DNA of 64,000 nucleotides from the NCBI GenBank assembly GCA_017416855.1, contig JAFQAZ010000003.1:98832-162831 (forward strand), written 5' to 3'. The stretch is from Clostridia bacterium. GTDB taxonomy: Bacteria > Bacillota > Clostridia > UBA1381 > UBA9506. The notes beneath the pieces were generated by a model. That model did no database searches. It saw only the letters and a program-made list of their open reading frames with translations, and was not told where the DNA came from. Of the stretch, positions 17,823-27,997 are shown one piece after another (position 1 is the first letter of the stretch; every line of letters starts with the position of its first letter). Made by a program: the position numbers and the translations under genes.

Positions 17823-19525
17823 AAGCCATTTGACCTCCTTAACACTTCATAAACTATCTTTGCCGCCATTGCACGAGTAGCTACGCCCTTGGGGGCAAAT
17901 TCTGAAGCACTCACACCATTTACTATATTGGCGCGATAAAGCGAATTCACCGCATCAGTTGCGTAATCCGAAATTTCATCGTAGTCAGCAATATTCGGAA
18001 TACTTTTGTCAGTCTCAACTTTTAAATTAAGTAAATTCATGGTTCTGTAAATCATAGTACAGAGTTGTTCCCTTGTAATTGGAGTGCCAACTCCGAAGTT
18101 ATCATAATCCACACCATTAACCAATCCGCTTGCATACGCACGCATAACATAGTCATAATACCATGCATTTTCTGAAACGTCTGCAAAGGTCCTGTCTGTC
18201 TCATCTGGCGGCACCTTTAATGCCTCAACCAGTAATTTAACAAATTCCTCACGAGTTATTGCCCTGTTTGGTTCAAATTGGCCATCACCAACTCCGGACA
18301 GCACATTGTTCTTAGTTAAATATTCAATACTTTCTGCAGCCCACTCCACACCGTTTAAATCGTTAAACGTTTGTGGTTTAGCAGGAGAGGTAACCTCCGG
18401 TGACACAGTGCTTTCTTGGGAGCCACCGCTAATATAGCCTGATACGGTTCCCACGATTGGGTAGTTATTATCGGGTATAATTGTTGGAACAGAAAGAACT
18501 GCCGCATCAGCCGCTTCAAATGCTCTTTTCACATCATCAATCGTTGCAAATTTGTTGGCATTTTTCAGTTCTATAACCTTTGCCATAACCTTTGCACGCT
18601 TCACATTTCCAATTAAGGACTCACTGTATTTCTCCAGCGGAATCGTTGTATAACCGGCCCTATTGCACTCATCTGCATATTTCCACAGTTCCTCACGGTT
18701 ACTTGTGTCAATTTCGTTGAAGAGTGCAGTATAAACCGCCTTATTAAATGCCGTAAGGGCTTCTGTCGGGTCTTTAAGTGCGAAACCCTGTCCTGTTATA
18801 GCGGAATAAACATCGTCTTTAAGTGCAGTAATGGAAGCAAAGTTGCTATCCTCTGTAATATCGAACCCGATAATATCTGCAAACCGTGCCAACAAGCTTG
18901 CCCCATCCCCCTCATTGGATTCGTTAAATGTTTGGATTGCAACAGCAAGGTCAAATGCTCTTTTAATATCACCGAGCACGGTATATGTACGGTTTTCCAG
19001 TGCATCACAAACACTATTTTGTCCGGTAGGGTTTGATAAAGCATTGTAACCTTCGCTAAAGTCGATACCGCACAGCAACGCTATATCAGAGATGTCTGAT
19101 ATAGCGATACTTGATGCATTGCTCATATCGCTGATGATTTGCCTACTGTCTTCTTTGTTGATAAAAAGATACTCTGCTGTGGTATCTGTAAGTCCCGCTC
19201 CGCCGAGGTGGACAATATACGTTCCGCTTGGGTCAACTTCGGGATCCATAAGGTATGTAAATTCAAAGCTACCATCGCTACCGGCTGAATCTCCAAAGAA
19301 ATAGAACGGCTCAGATTGTCCGTCGAGCTTAACAAGTATCGTCACCTGAGCATTTTCACCAAATGGAGTTACTCCACCTGCACTTACACTATTTTTACTG
19401 TCATCCCAGTTGACGTAAGGCAACGTAATCTCTACCGCACTAACATTACCCATTAAAAAACTAAAAGCTATAAACAGCAACAAAACTGATGCTACTCTAC
19501 TATGCTTGAACATATTAAACATCAT
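17819..19525 (-). CDS. Secreted protein with three C-terminal SLH domains
   Basis: 568 residues. A signal peptide (VASVLLLFIAFSFLMGNVSA) precedes a beta-sandwich-like domain (about 35-130) and a helical repeat region (about 130-350). The C-terminus has three classic SLH repeats: GVEWAAESIEYLTKNNVLSG, then ENAWYYDYVMRAYASGLVNG, then SDYATDAVNSLYRANIVNG, each with a TRE/TRA motif. It should anchor to the S-layer. ATGs at 19525, 19522 and 19513 are all possible starts after GGAG. It overlaps the next gene by 4 bases. Confidence 0.85.
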   Translation of the reverse strand: MMFNMFKHSRVASVLLLFIAFSFLMGNVSAVEITLPYVNWDDSKNSVSAGGVTPFGENAQVTILVKLDGQSEPFYFFGDSAGSDGSFEFTYLMDPEVDPSGTYIVHLGGAGLTDTTAEYLFINKEDSRQIISDMSNASSIAISDISDIALLCGIDFSEGYNALSNPTGQNSVCDALENRTYTVLGDIKRAFDLAVAIQTFNESNEGDGASLLARFADIIGFDITEDSNFASITALKDDVYSAITGQGFALKDPTEALTAFNKAVYTALFNEIDTSNREELWKYADECNRAGYTTIPLEKYSESLIGNVKRAKVMAKVIELKNANKFATIDDVKRAFEAADAAVLSVPTIIPDNNYPIVGTVSGYISGGSQESTVSPEVTSPAKPQTFNDLNGVEWAAESIEYLTKNNVLSGVGDGQFEPNRAITREEFVKLLVEALKVPPDETDRTFADVSENAWYYDYVMRAYASGLVNGVDYDNFGVGTPITREQLCTMIYRTMNLLNLKVETDKSIPNIADYDEISDYATDAVNSLYRANIVNGVSASEFAPKGVATRAMAAKIVYEVLRRSNGL

Positions 19526-19561
19526 TCTCCTTTTTAAACACCGCCGGGGATAGACGGGGAA

Positions 19562-22072
19562 TTAATTCCCCGCCGTCAGCGGTAAAGCGGTATATATTGG
19601 TTTTAAATTATCGAGGCTATCCCATACAAATGCCATGAGCTTCTCCTTCTGGTAATCGCTTACAGCAATCGTCTCGGTTGTTGTCACACTTTGTACGCCA
19701 GCTTCACTGGTCACACTTGTTAACTTTACACCTGACAGCTGATCATTCTCATCATATTTCGCCAGTATAACCGTCAGTGGTTTTGAAGCATTCGTTGTTG
19801 CATAATAGGTAGCCTTTGCTACAAAGTTTCCGTTTGAAAGTTCGGTTTGTGCTACATCATCTTTACAGATTTCAAGATTAGTAACAGCAAAGTACTCTTC
19901 ATCAGTTGCTAAAAACTTAACCGGACCTACAGCCACTTTATTACCATCTCTATAGAACATAACCTTTGGTGTATTACCAGTTGCAAATTCATAGACACCT
20001 AAATCAACCCAGCCTGCAGGAGTTGAAGCCCAATCCACCGTTATCTCGGTTTTTCCGCCTACTGAAGAAGCACTTAAAACAATTTCCACACGCTGTTTAG
20101 CGGAACCAAATATTTCACTCTCATCGGCTGTAATAACAGAAGGTTTCCAGGCAATAACCCTGTATCTTCCTTTCGCAGAAAATTTTGGCTGAACGTAAGC
20201 ACTTTCTACAGTATCTTTAATAATCTTAATATTATCAACATTATAGTCAGGCGAAACCGGCAGATAGCCTAATGCACCTGACGGAACAGCGGCACTAGAA
20301 GCATTCGTAACTGTCGTTACTGTCGTGACATTTGTATCTGTTTCTTTATAAAGAACCAATTTATAGTTTTCTGTTCCGGAAGCAGTTGTCAACTCAATAT
20401 TGAATTCGTTTTTACCATCTGTAACATTTACACTTTTGGGCGTATTAGCAACAAACGCGCTGTCATTGTTTACCTTAATCGAGGTATAGTTGCTATTTGC
20501 AGTCTGAACTGTTAAATTAACTGTATTATACGTGCCTGCTGCCAACGGCTGATAGTATACACCGTTTGAAAAGGCTTCAGTAACTACACTTCTTGTTTCA
20601 GACCCCGTGCTTACAGTAAACCCTTTCAGCGTTTCTTCTAAAGGATCTGCTGTGGCTTTAACAAATTTGGTACCAAAAGTACCCATTGCTTTATCGTTAT
20701 AAGATGGACAAATGTAAACAACGCTTTCATTACTGTTGCCATTAAAGTAGTACTTTCCAAGCCATACCCACTTTGAATCTGCACCAATATAATGACCCCA
20801 GTAAACCATTTTTTCTTCATGTAAGCCATTATGGTTTACGGCAATATTAATCATATCCGGATTAAGAGCTTGAGTACGGCACAGTGCCCATCCATATACA
20901 TTATACCAACCAGGTTCGAGTTCACCGTTGTTGAGTGTATACGTTACATTACATCCCTTTGTATTTGTTGTGAAAGCGGTCGCCGTTTTTTTATCTGTAG
21001 ATGGATCAATATAATTTGCCACCTCAGATGGATATGTGGCTGTATTTAAGGCATCCGGAATGGTACTAGGTGCACCAACTATTGTAACCGTTCCCTTAGA
21101 ATGGTCCGCAAGACCGCTATAGTAATATACGCCTACCTGTGTTGCATATTCTTTTTCAACCAATAAAGTATATCTTTTTTCGTTAGTTCCGTTTGATACA
21201 GTAACATTATATTGACTTATTGTACCTGCTACCGGAGTACCTGTTAATTTAACCGCACCGGTACCTTGTGCAGAAGCTGCTCCTGTGACATTGATTTCCG
21301 CATTAATACTGCCAGCTTCTAAAACAACCTCGAAAGCGGTTTTATCGGCGGGAACTCTTACTCTCAGTACATCATCTTCAACTTCAGTAAATTCAGATTC
21401 CAGTGCTGTACCATCTGCTTTAGCATAAATATGCGAAAGAGTTGCATCGTCAGCCTCGTCAGCCACGGGAACAAATTTAACCTTGTCAGCATAGGTATAC
21501 GCTGCAAAAGTCGCTGTAGAAGTTCCGCCCCAATTATTATCTAATCTGACATATTCGTCTCCGCTGCCGGTAAAACTGAAAATGCCAAGACTAACCCAAC
21601 CGTTAGTTTCTCCTGTGACTGTACTTTGGTCAATATAATAGGTGCTGAGATTCAAGCTATCTCCCGTTTTTGACGCAACGGTATATTTTGCGTATTTATC
21701 GCGTGCTGCATTGTAGGCTTTATTTTTCCAGACTTCAGTGCCTGCACCTATATTATAGAACAGCACCTCGTATTTGCCTTCTGTAAGCTTACCCTCTGTC
21801 GGCATCCATTGACAATAGGCATCAGATAATGAGCCCTGGCTGACAATTGCTACCGCATCGAGGTCATTCTCAATTGCACTATCATAAATGTACCCACTTT
21901 CCGAGCCTGCTGCGACAATTGATTCACTTGTTGAAAACTCAGGATTTGCACCCTCAGTTGTGCTGGAAGTACTATTGTCGATTACTACCTCTCCTGTACT
22001 GCCGGTAGCCAACGCCGGTACGCTTGCAAACAAAAGGAAAGTTACCACTAAAATACTTAATATTTTTTTCAT
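19562..22072 (-). CDS. Secreted protein with cadherin-like beta-sandwich repeats and FVWDSL module
   Basis: 836 residues with a signal peptide (ILSILVVTFLLFASVPALA). Two regions resemble cadherin-like beta-sandwich domains (around 205-310, ending NEKRYTLLVEK, and around 480-590, ending GTENYKLVLYKE). Three intervening regions share GWVSLGIFSF / KWVWLGKYYF / GWVDLGVYEF, suggesting a repeated carbohydrate-binding-like domain. The last ~100 residues end MAFVWDSLDNLKP. GGAGG precedes ATG 22072. No catalytic motif or SLH was seen. A role in binding a cell-surface or polysaccharide ligand is inferred. Confidence 0.75.
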   Translation of the reverse strand: MKKILSILVVTFLLFASVPALATGSTGEVVIDNSTSSTTEGANPEFSTSESIVAAGSESGYIYDSAIENDLDAVAIVSQGSLSDAYCQWMPTEGKLTEGKYEVLFYNIGAGTEVWKNKAYNAARDKYAKYTVASKTGDSLNLSTYYIDQSTVTGETNGWVSLGIFSFTGSGDEYVRLDNNWGGTSTATFAAYTYADKVKFVPVADEADDATLSHIYAKADGTALESEFTEVEDDVLRVRVPADKTAFEVVLEAGSINAEINVTGAASAQGTGAVKLTGTPVAGTISQYNVTVSNGTNEKRYTLLVEKEYATQVGVYYYSGLADHSKGTVTIVGAPSTIPDALNTATYPSEVANYIDPSTDKKTATAFTTNTKGCNVTYTLNNGELEPGWYNVYGWALCRTQALNPDMINIAVNHNGLHEEKMVYWGHYIGADSKWVWLGKYYFNGNSNESVVYICPSYNDKAMGTFGTKFVKATADPLEETLKGFTVSTGSETRSVVTEAFSNGVYYQPLAAGTYNTVNLTVQTANSNYTSIKVNNDSAFVANTPKSVNVTDGKNEFNIELTTASGTENYKLVLYKETDTNVTTVTTVTNASSAAVPSGALGYLPVSPDYNVDNIKIIKDTVESAYVQPKFSAKGRYRVIAWKPSVITADESEIFGSAKQRVEIVLSASSVGGKTEITVDWASTPAGWVDLGVYEFATGNTPKVMFYRDGNKVAVGPVKFLATDEEYFAVTNLEICKDDVAQTELSNGNFVAKATYYATTNASKPLTVILAKYDENDQLSGVKLTSVTSEAGVQSVTTTETIAVSDYQKEKLMAFVWDSLDNLKPIYTALPLTAGN

Positions 22073-22093
22073 GATATATCCTCCTATAATTTA

Positions 22094-25000
22094 TTAATAT
22101 TTATCGACGAATTTTAAATCGTCAATATAATACACGCTATTGGGCCCTGCATCATAAAATTTTAAATCGCTCACCTTATAAAGCTTATCACTAATACTTA
22201 CGTCTTGTGCTTTACGTTCGTCATTAATATAGATGTCGCAGAGATGCGTATCAGTGTCTGCATTAATTTTCACACTATACCATTCTTCCCTTTGGTAAGT
22301 ACCGATTATGGTCCTTTGGCCACCGTTATCTATACTGATGGTTCCATCTGCATTAAAATGCAGTTCAAGCAACTGATTGCCATAATTATCGGAAAAGGCT
22401 TGTTTGAAGTCACCAACGGTTTCCGCCTTGAATTTATACTCAATAGAAAGGGGGCCGGCAACAGATATGATTCTTTTAAGGATTTCTCCGTTTGCAGATT
22501 GTGTTGCGCCTGTGGCCTTAAGAACGTTGTTTTCATTATCGGCGCTTATTTCTGTCGTTGAGCCGTATACGCCATATTTTGAAAGCACGCTTTCATTATC
22601 AAAGGCTTCGTCTAAAATTTTAATGTCGCCATATTTGGTTGAAAGGGCGTCTTTTGTGAGAGCTCTTGCCATCGGCGCATAGTATTTATCATAGAAATCA
22701 GGGTCGTCGCCATGTTCTACCCAAACTTTACGTAGCTCTTTTAATACATCCATATACGTAGTCCAATCGGTCCTTGAAACTAACCTTGCCCTATTGTTAT
22801 ATTCAAGCAACATAAGGTCTAGATCTCCCTGCGGTACAGTTACTAAGTCTCCATTTTCGTCATAATACTGCCATTTATCCCCCTTGGGAATTCCTATACA
22901 GTTTGCGGCATTGTACTGTGACCAGACCCCCGACCTCGGCATTGACCAATCAAGACCGATACCCGATATGCCCTCTCCCTTTAAGGTTGCAGTTGCATAC
23001 GTATTCGCAGTCGGCATAAAAATTGCAGCAGATGCGATAGGGGCGGCGTCTGTGGTGTGAATTACAATCATACCGTCAGGGAACAACTCCCTGAGCATAC
23101 GCGATTGCTCGTAAGCATCAACCCACACCGTTACGCTTGGCTGACCATCTGAATAAATTCCGTCCAGATTATATTTGTTCTTTAAGCGTGCGACCTCCTG
23201 AACATATTTTTCAGGGTCAGTTGTATAATAGTATCCTCCGCTGGTGTACATTAAAGCTTCCAAACCCGCTGCCTTTACAGCGCTGACGTGTGTTTGAAAC
23301 GCGTCTTTAAACATTACCTGCGTATAATGTGGATTGAATTCTTGTGCATAACCATAATCGCTAAAGTTAAAGAGATTAACCGCAGCTACGTTATAGTTTT
23401 TTTTGTAGTTAGCGTATTGTGTGGCTTTTTGTGTGCGGGTTGCGTTCGTATATGTACGGTCGAACGAATCCTCCCAGTCATACTCTCTGGGCGGAAACGT
23501 ACCAATTGCAAGTCGTTCGCCCGGATATACAGTATAGGCAATCTGCCAGTCGGGTTTTGCGTTAGATACAGCACTGTTGTAGAACAACTGTTCATCCGTA
23601 GTGTTGTTTCTATAATTCATAAACTTGTAATCTGCAAAATCAAGTCCCTCTGTCAGCACCTCATATTTACACTTCTCTCCAGTTCCTGCCGGAATGTCAG
23701 GTGTCACAGAAAATCCACCATAATCATCCATAGCAAGAAGGAAACCATACGCCAGTCGGTTCCAGATACCTGAAATCTTAGATGTGCAAGTTAAAACCAC
23801 GTTTTCATCATGCGGCGTTAAAAACAACGTGCCATCAAGCTGTACACCAAAAGTTATACGAGAGTTTGATATTACACATTCATTTGTTGTTGTGCTTTTT
23901 ATACTTAGATCACTAAGGTCAACGCTGGAAGCCCACTCAGAAACTACCCTTTGTTTGTTAATTCTCTGCGCAGCTGAGATTTTATCGTTTACCAAATCAA
24001 AGGTATACAAAGCACCGGTTGTTGTTACTTTTATCTCGTTTTGCGTCACTTCCGTTCCCTCGATACGCATATCAAGGTCACCCGCACCGCCTCTGAAAAC
24101 AACCCCCTCGCCCTCAGCATACGGCACTAGCGGTTCTTCCGGTAGCTCTACCACAGTAAAATCAGCAATACAAACATTTCCTTGCGTGAAATTTTGGAAT
24201 GACCACTGGAACTGCATACGCGTCAAATCTTCTATAATTCCGGGAGAAGCAATAAACTCAATACGTTTCCAACCATTTGTATAATCAGTTGTTCCGCATC
24301 TTTTTATAGTCATCTCAGGATTAGTTGAATTGTCTCTAAAGCGAACATAGAGAGTTGTTTCGCATATTCCATCCTGCTGTTCTTGCCTCATTCTATCAAA
24401 ATCAAGCCATACCAACGCCGAACACAAATAGTTTCTGTTAGTTTTAACAGGATACATTCTCTTTCCTTGCATAATGCCGTCATTCTCTGTGGAGGGGCTA
24501 ATTTTGTAATAGCCGGTTCCGCTATCTTCGTCAGTCATAACAAAATCCGCCCTGGCTGATCCGCTAACCGGGACTTCAGGTTTTGAAAAGTCAAGTTCTC
24601 CACCTGTAGGAGCAATAATTGTTCCACCACGAGTATTTACAGTTTTTAGTTCTTCCGGCACTACGGTCACCGGTGCACCCGTGAACTTGTGTGCCACTAT
24701 TTGGCTTAAATCATCGTTGCTACCCGAACCCTCCGGCATAGCATAGGACGCACAAGTCGGTCGAAGTGTACTAAAATTGTCCCACACGAATACACGTAGA
24801 TATTTGTTTTCATAGTCGGTAACTTGTAGCTTATCCGTAGTGATTTGTCCCATTCCGGCTAGGTCTTCTTCTCCCTTAACTGTAACGTCTGTAAGAATAC
24901 CATCTTGGGTGAATTGTGCAAATATCACCGTCAGGTCTGTTTTTTTACTTTTAGGTATGTAGTACGAAACTTGTGCGGCAAATTCGCCATTTGAAAGTAT

Positions 25001-25129
25001 GTACACAACCTCGTTATCTTTTATGATCTTAGGCATGACGGACACATTACCTTCGGCATGTGAGATTGATGGTGCGAAATGCAGTAACAAAATAAGTGTT
25101 GTTAACATTGCATAAATTCGTTTTTTCAT
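22094..25129 (-). CDS. Secreted TIM-barrel-like protein, putative glycan-active enzyme (paralog A)
   Basis: About 1011 residues from ATG 25129 (AGGTAGG upstream). It carries a signal peptide, then an N-terminal FVWD module (to about 140, YLRVFVWDNFSTLRP) and a jelly-roll-like region (about 180-330). A beta-rich domain (350-500) comes next. A barrel-like core with PPREYDWEDSF, KAAGLEALMYTSGGYYY, KYNLDGIYSDGQPS and GIGLDWSMPRSG (about 540-790) follows. A C-terminal concanavalin-like domain ends VYYIDDLKFVDKY. The acidic residues in DGIYSDG and GLDW are candidate catalytic sites. I cannot assign a numbered glycoside hydrolase family. Paralog of the next gene upstream. Confidence 0.75.
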   Translation of the reverse strand: MKKRIYAMLTTLILLLHFAPSISHAEGNVSVMPKIIKDNEVVYILSNGEFAAQVSYYIPKSKKTDLTVIFAQFTQDGILTDVTVKGEEDLAGMGQITTDKLQVTDYENKYLRVFVWDNFSTLRPTCASYAMPEGSGSNDDLSQIVAHKFTGAPVTVVPEELKTVNTRGGTIIAPTGGELDFSKPEVPVSGSARADFVMTDEDSGTGYYKISPSTENDGIMQGKRMYPVKTNRNYLCSALVWLDFDRMRQEQQDGICETTLYVRFRDNSTNPEMTIKRCGTTDYTNGWKRIEFIASPGIIEDLTRMQFQWSFQNFTQGNVCIADFTVVELPEEPLVPYAEGEGVVFRGGAGDLDMRIEGTEVTQNEIKVTTTGALYTFDLVNDKISAAQRINKQRVVSEWASSVDLSDLSIKSTTTNECVISNSRITFGVQLDGTLFLTPHDENVVLTCTSKISGIWNRLAYGFLLAMDDYGGFSVTPDIPAGTGEKCKYEVLTEGLDFADYKFMNYRNNTTDEQLFYNSAVSNAKPDWQIAYTVYPGERLAIGTFPPREYDWEDSFDRTYTNATRTQKATQYANYKKNYNVAAVNLFNFSDYGYAQEFNPHYTQVMFKDAFQTHVSAVKAAGLEALMYTSGGYYYTTDPEKYVQEVARLKNKYNLDGIYSDGQPSVTVWVDAYEQSRMLRELFPDGMIVIHTTDAAPIASAAIFMPTANTYATATLKGEGISGIGLDWSMPRSGVWSQYNAANCIGIPKGDKWQYYDENGDLVTVPQGDLDLMLLEYNNRARLVSRTDWTTYMDVLKELRKVWVEHGDDPDFYDKYYAPMARALTKDALSTKYGDIKILDEAFDNESVLSKYGVYGSTTEISADNENNVLKATGATQSANGEILKRIISVAGPLSIEYKFKAETVGDFKQAFSDNYGNQLLELHFNADGTISIDNGGQRTIIGTYQREEWYSVKINADTDTHLCDIYINDERKAQDVSISDKLYKVSDLKFYDAGPNSVYYIDDLKFVDKY

Positions 25130-25152
25130 AATCAACCTACCTAAATTAAATT

Positions 25153-27969
25153 TTAATATTTATCCATAACCTTTAAGTCATCTATATAGCAAACGCTACC
25201 GTATCCACCATCAAAAAATTCCAAATCGCTTATTCTGTATACCTTGTCATGAAGTGCAGCATTTTCTCTAATCTTTTTACCGTCAAGATAAATGTCGTAG
25301 CTCTTTTTATCGGTGTCAATTTCAAACTTCACCGTATACCAAACATCACGCTCATAATCTGCTATATTTACATACTCACCCGCTACATTTCTAACTTTTA
25401 CCTTTCCGTCTATACCGAAACGTAATCCTATTCCCGGGTTGCCATAGTTATCAGAAAAAGTTTGTTCAAAATCGCCTCTTTCCGTAACCTTAATCTTATA
25501 TTCAATAGAAAGCGGTCCTGAAACAGACAGAACTCTTTTAAACATACTGCCCTTATCATCCTTAGATGCACCTGTAAGCCTTAATGCTTTACCGCCATCA
25601 ATCTCACTTACTTCAGCCTTAGTATTATAGAAAGCGTACCCTGAAGGTGCATTTACCTTTTCTTCATCAGAAAAGTCCTCATCTAAAACTTTCAAATCGC
25701 CACAGTATTGTGACAACACATCCTTTGTGAGCTCACGTGCTGCAGGAGCGTAATAACGTTCATAAAAATCTTCTTCATCGCCGTATTCCTCCCACACCTT
25801 ACGAAGTGCTCTCAAAACGGGAACATAGCCATCCGTCCATTCAGCATTTCTCTTGTCCATTCTTGATCTGCCATTATACTCTAATGGTGCTAACCACCGA
25901 ACAAGCTGTGGCAGTTTAACAAGATTTCCTTCCTCATCGTAGTCTTGCCAGTGTTCATATTTTCCTACACCGATACAGTTAGAACCATTATACTGGGTCA
26001 TTATTCCTGTACGTGGATATGTCCAATCCAAACCTATACCTGATATGCCCTCAGCTTTAAGTGTAGCTGTAAAGTATGTAGTTGATCCGGGGAAGAAAAT
26101 AGATGCACTACCTGCCGGTGCCATATCAGTCGCATGTGCCATTATCGTTCCGTCAGGAAACAGTTCTCTAAGCATTCTGGTCTGTTCGTAAGCCACTATC
26201 CACTCGTTTGGCTGTCCGTCGGTATAAACTCCATCTATGTTCCATTTTTCTTTTAGACGCTTTATTTCTGCAATATATGCGTCTGCGTCCCATTTGTAAT
26301 AGTAATACGAGCTGGTATACAGCATTACTTTCATACCCGCATCCTTTATCGCTTTTAAGTGCGATTCAAATGTATCTTTATGTACGACCTGAACATAATG
26401 CGGTTGCCACTCCATTGCATAACCAACATCACTGAAGTTAAACATATTAACCAAACCTATACCATAAGTCGAGGGATAATTTGCGTACTGACTTGCTTTT
26501 TGAGCACGCTGTGAATTTGTATACGTTAAGTCAAAGGAAGCTTTCCAGTCGTATTCTCTCGGCGGCATCACTCCTATTGCCAATCTCTCACCGGGAGATA
26601 TCATCCAGGCTATCTGCCAACCAGGTTTTGCATTTGATACTGCACTGTGGTAAATCAGCTGATCTTCAGAAACATTATTTCTAAAATTCATGTACTTATA
26701 TTTTGCAAAATCGAGGTCTTCTGTGATAACCTTATATCTGTTTAATCTTCCGGTACCAGAAGGAATATCTGGGCAAACCGAGAATCCTCCGTAATCATCC
26801 AGGACAAACAAGCAACCTTTACCGATTCTATTCCAGATACCGGATATTTTAGAGGTACAGGTCAAAACCGCGTCTCCAACATGCGGTGTGATAAAGACAC
26901 TACTGTCAAGTTGGACACCTATGGTTATGTACTTGTTAGAAATTACACACTCTTTCTCCGTAGTTTTCTTTATGCTCAAATCGCTAAAATCAACGCTTGA
27001 CTGCCATTCTGAGACAACTCTTTTCTTTGCAATCCTCTGCTCTGCGATGATTTTGTCATTAACACGGTCAAAAGTGTAAACCGCACCAGTTGTAGTAACC
27101 TTAATGTTTTCATCGGTTTCATTAGCACCCTCAACTCTCATATCGAGATCGCCTGCGCCTCCCTTAAAGGTAACGCCCTCGCCTTCTGCATAAGGAACAA
27201 GCTTTTCCCTCGGCAATTCTACCACAGTAAAATCAGCTATACAGAAGTTACCAATAGGACAGGGGTTACCCTGCTCTAAACGTTGAATAGACCACGCGAA
27301 CTGAATACCCACAACATTTTCATATGTCAAGGATGAGGCAACATATTCTATTCTCTGCCAGCCATTCGTAAAATCGGTTGTTCCACATCTTCTTATATGA
27401 GAGTTGTTTCCATCTTTATCCATAAAACGTACATACAAAATTGTTTCAACAGTAAAGTCCGTAACTTCATTTATTCTGTCAAAATCAAGCCACACTAAAG
27501 CTGAGCAAAGATAATTTCTGTTTATTTTAGCAGGTGCCATATTTTTGCTCAAAACAGCCAACTTGTGAGAAGTGGTGCCCTCTTGGAGGCGTGCCTTGTG
27601 ATATCCTCCCCCACCGTCAAGAGGAACATAATCCATCACACCATAATTTACAGTTATTTCCGGGTTAGGCTTTGAAAAATCAAGGCCGGGTATTTCAACA
27701 ATTTCGCCGCCACGTGTATCCACTGTTTTTAGTTCTTCCGGTATAGCAGTCACCGGTGCTCCTGTATACCTATGGGATACCACGTAGCTTAAATCATCAT
27801 CCTGCTCTTGTGATTCCTGCACATCCTGTGTTTCTTGTACATTCTGTGAATCTTGTGCATCCTGTGTTTCTTGTACGTTTTGTGCATCTTGTGAATATGC
27901 GGGTACAACAAACATAGTGAGAGCCATCATAAAAATCAAACTAACACAAATAAATTTCCTTTTTTGCAT
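25153..27969 (-). CDS. Secreted TIM-barrel-like protein, putative glycan-active enzyme (paralog B)
   Basis: About 938 residues from ATG 27969 (AAGGAGG, 8 bases). The signal peptide ends near PAYS. A low-complexity Q-[D/N/E]-x tripeptide array follows, where paralog A has the FVWD module. From SHRYTGAPVTAIPEELKTV onward it follows paralog A to the end: PPREYDWKASF, KWNIDGVYTDGQPN, GLDWTYPR, and the C-terminal VCYIDDLKVMDKY. The shared barrel acidic residues support a common catalytic chemistry. Adjacent tandem paralogs suggest two related linkages or substrates. Family unassigned by me. Confidence 0.75.
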   Translation of the reverse strand: MQKRKFICVSLIFMMALTMFVVPAYSQDAQNVQETQDAQDSQNVQETQDVQESQEQDDDLSYVVSHRYTGAPVTAIPEELKTVDTRGGEIVEIPGLDFSKPNPEITVNYGVMDYVPLDGGGGYHKARLQEGTTSHKLAVLSKNMAPAKINRNYLCSALVWLDFDRINEVTDFTVETILYVRFMDKDGNNSHIRRCGTTDFTNGWQRIEYVASSLTYENVVGIQFAWSIQRLEQGNPCPIGNFCIADFTVVELPREKLVPYAEGEGVTFKGGAGDLDMRVEGANETDENIKVTTTGAVYTFDRVNDKIIAEQRIAKKRVVSEWQSSVDFSDLSIKKTTEKECVISNKYITIGVQLDSSVFITPHVGDAVLTCTSKISGIWNRIGKGCLFVLDDYGGFSVCPDIPSGTGRLNRYKVITEDLDFAKYKYMNFRNNVSEDQLIYHSAVSNAKPGWQIAWMISPGERLAIGVMPPREYDWKASFDLTYTNSQRAQKASQYANYPSTYGIGLVNMFNFSDVGYAMEWQPHYVQVVHKDTFESHLKAIKDAGMKVMLYTSSYYYYKWDADAYIAEIKRLKEKWNIDGVYTDGQPNEWIVAYEQTRMLRELFPDGTIMAHATDMAPAGSASIFFPGSTTYFTATLKAEGISGIGLDWTYPRTGIMTQYNGSNCIGVGKYEHWQDYDEEGNLVKLPQLVRWLAPLEYNGRSRMDKRNAEWTDGYVPVLRALRKVWEEYGDEEDFYERYYAPAARELTKDVLSQYCGDLKVLDEDFSDEEKVNAPSGYAFYNTKAEVSEIDGGKALRLTGASKDDKGSMFKRVLSVSGPLSIEYKIKVTERGDFEQTFSDNYGNPGIGLRFGIDGKVKVRNVAGEYVNIADYERDVWYTVKFEIDTDKKSYDIYLDGKKIRENAALHDKVYRISDLEFFDGGYGSVCYIDDLKVMDKY
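27802..27891 (-). repeat. In-frame 9-base / 36-base coding repeat
   Basis: Thirty residues following the signal peptide of paralog B read as ten tripeptides Q-[D/N/E]-[A/V/T/S/Q]. A 12-residue higher-order unit occurs twice (QNVQETQDAQDS and QNVQETQDVQES). It probably forms a flexible hydrophilic spacer. Confidence 0.8.
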
Positions 27970-27997
27970 GCACACACCCTCCTTTTACGCCAATAAA

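Noticed and set aside
27802..27891. CRISPR-like array
   Set aside because: The repeat is in frame, with 9- and 36-base periods, inside a secreted protein gene, without spacers or cas genes. No CRISPR array was seen elsewhere.
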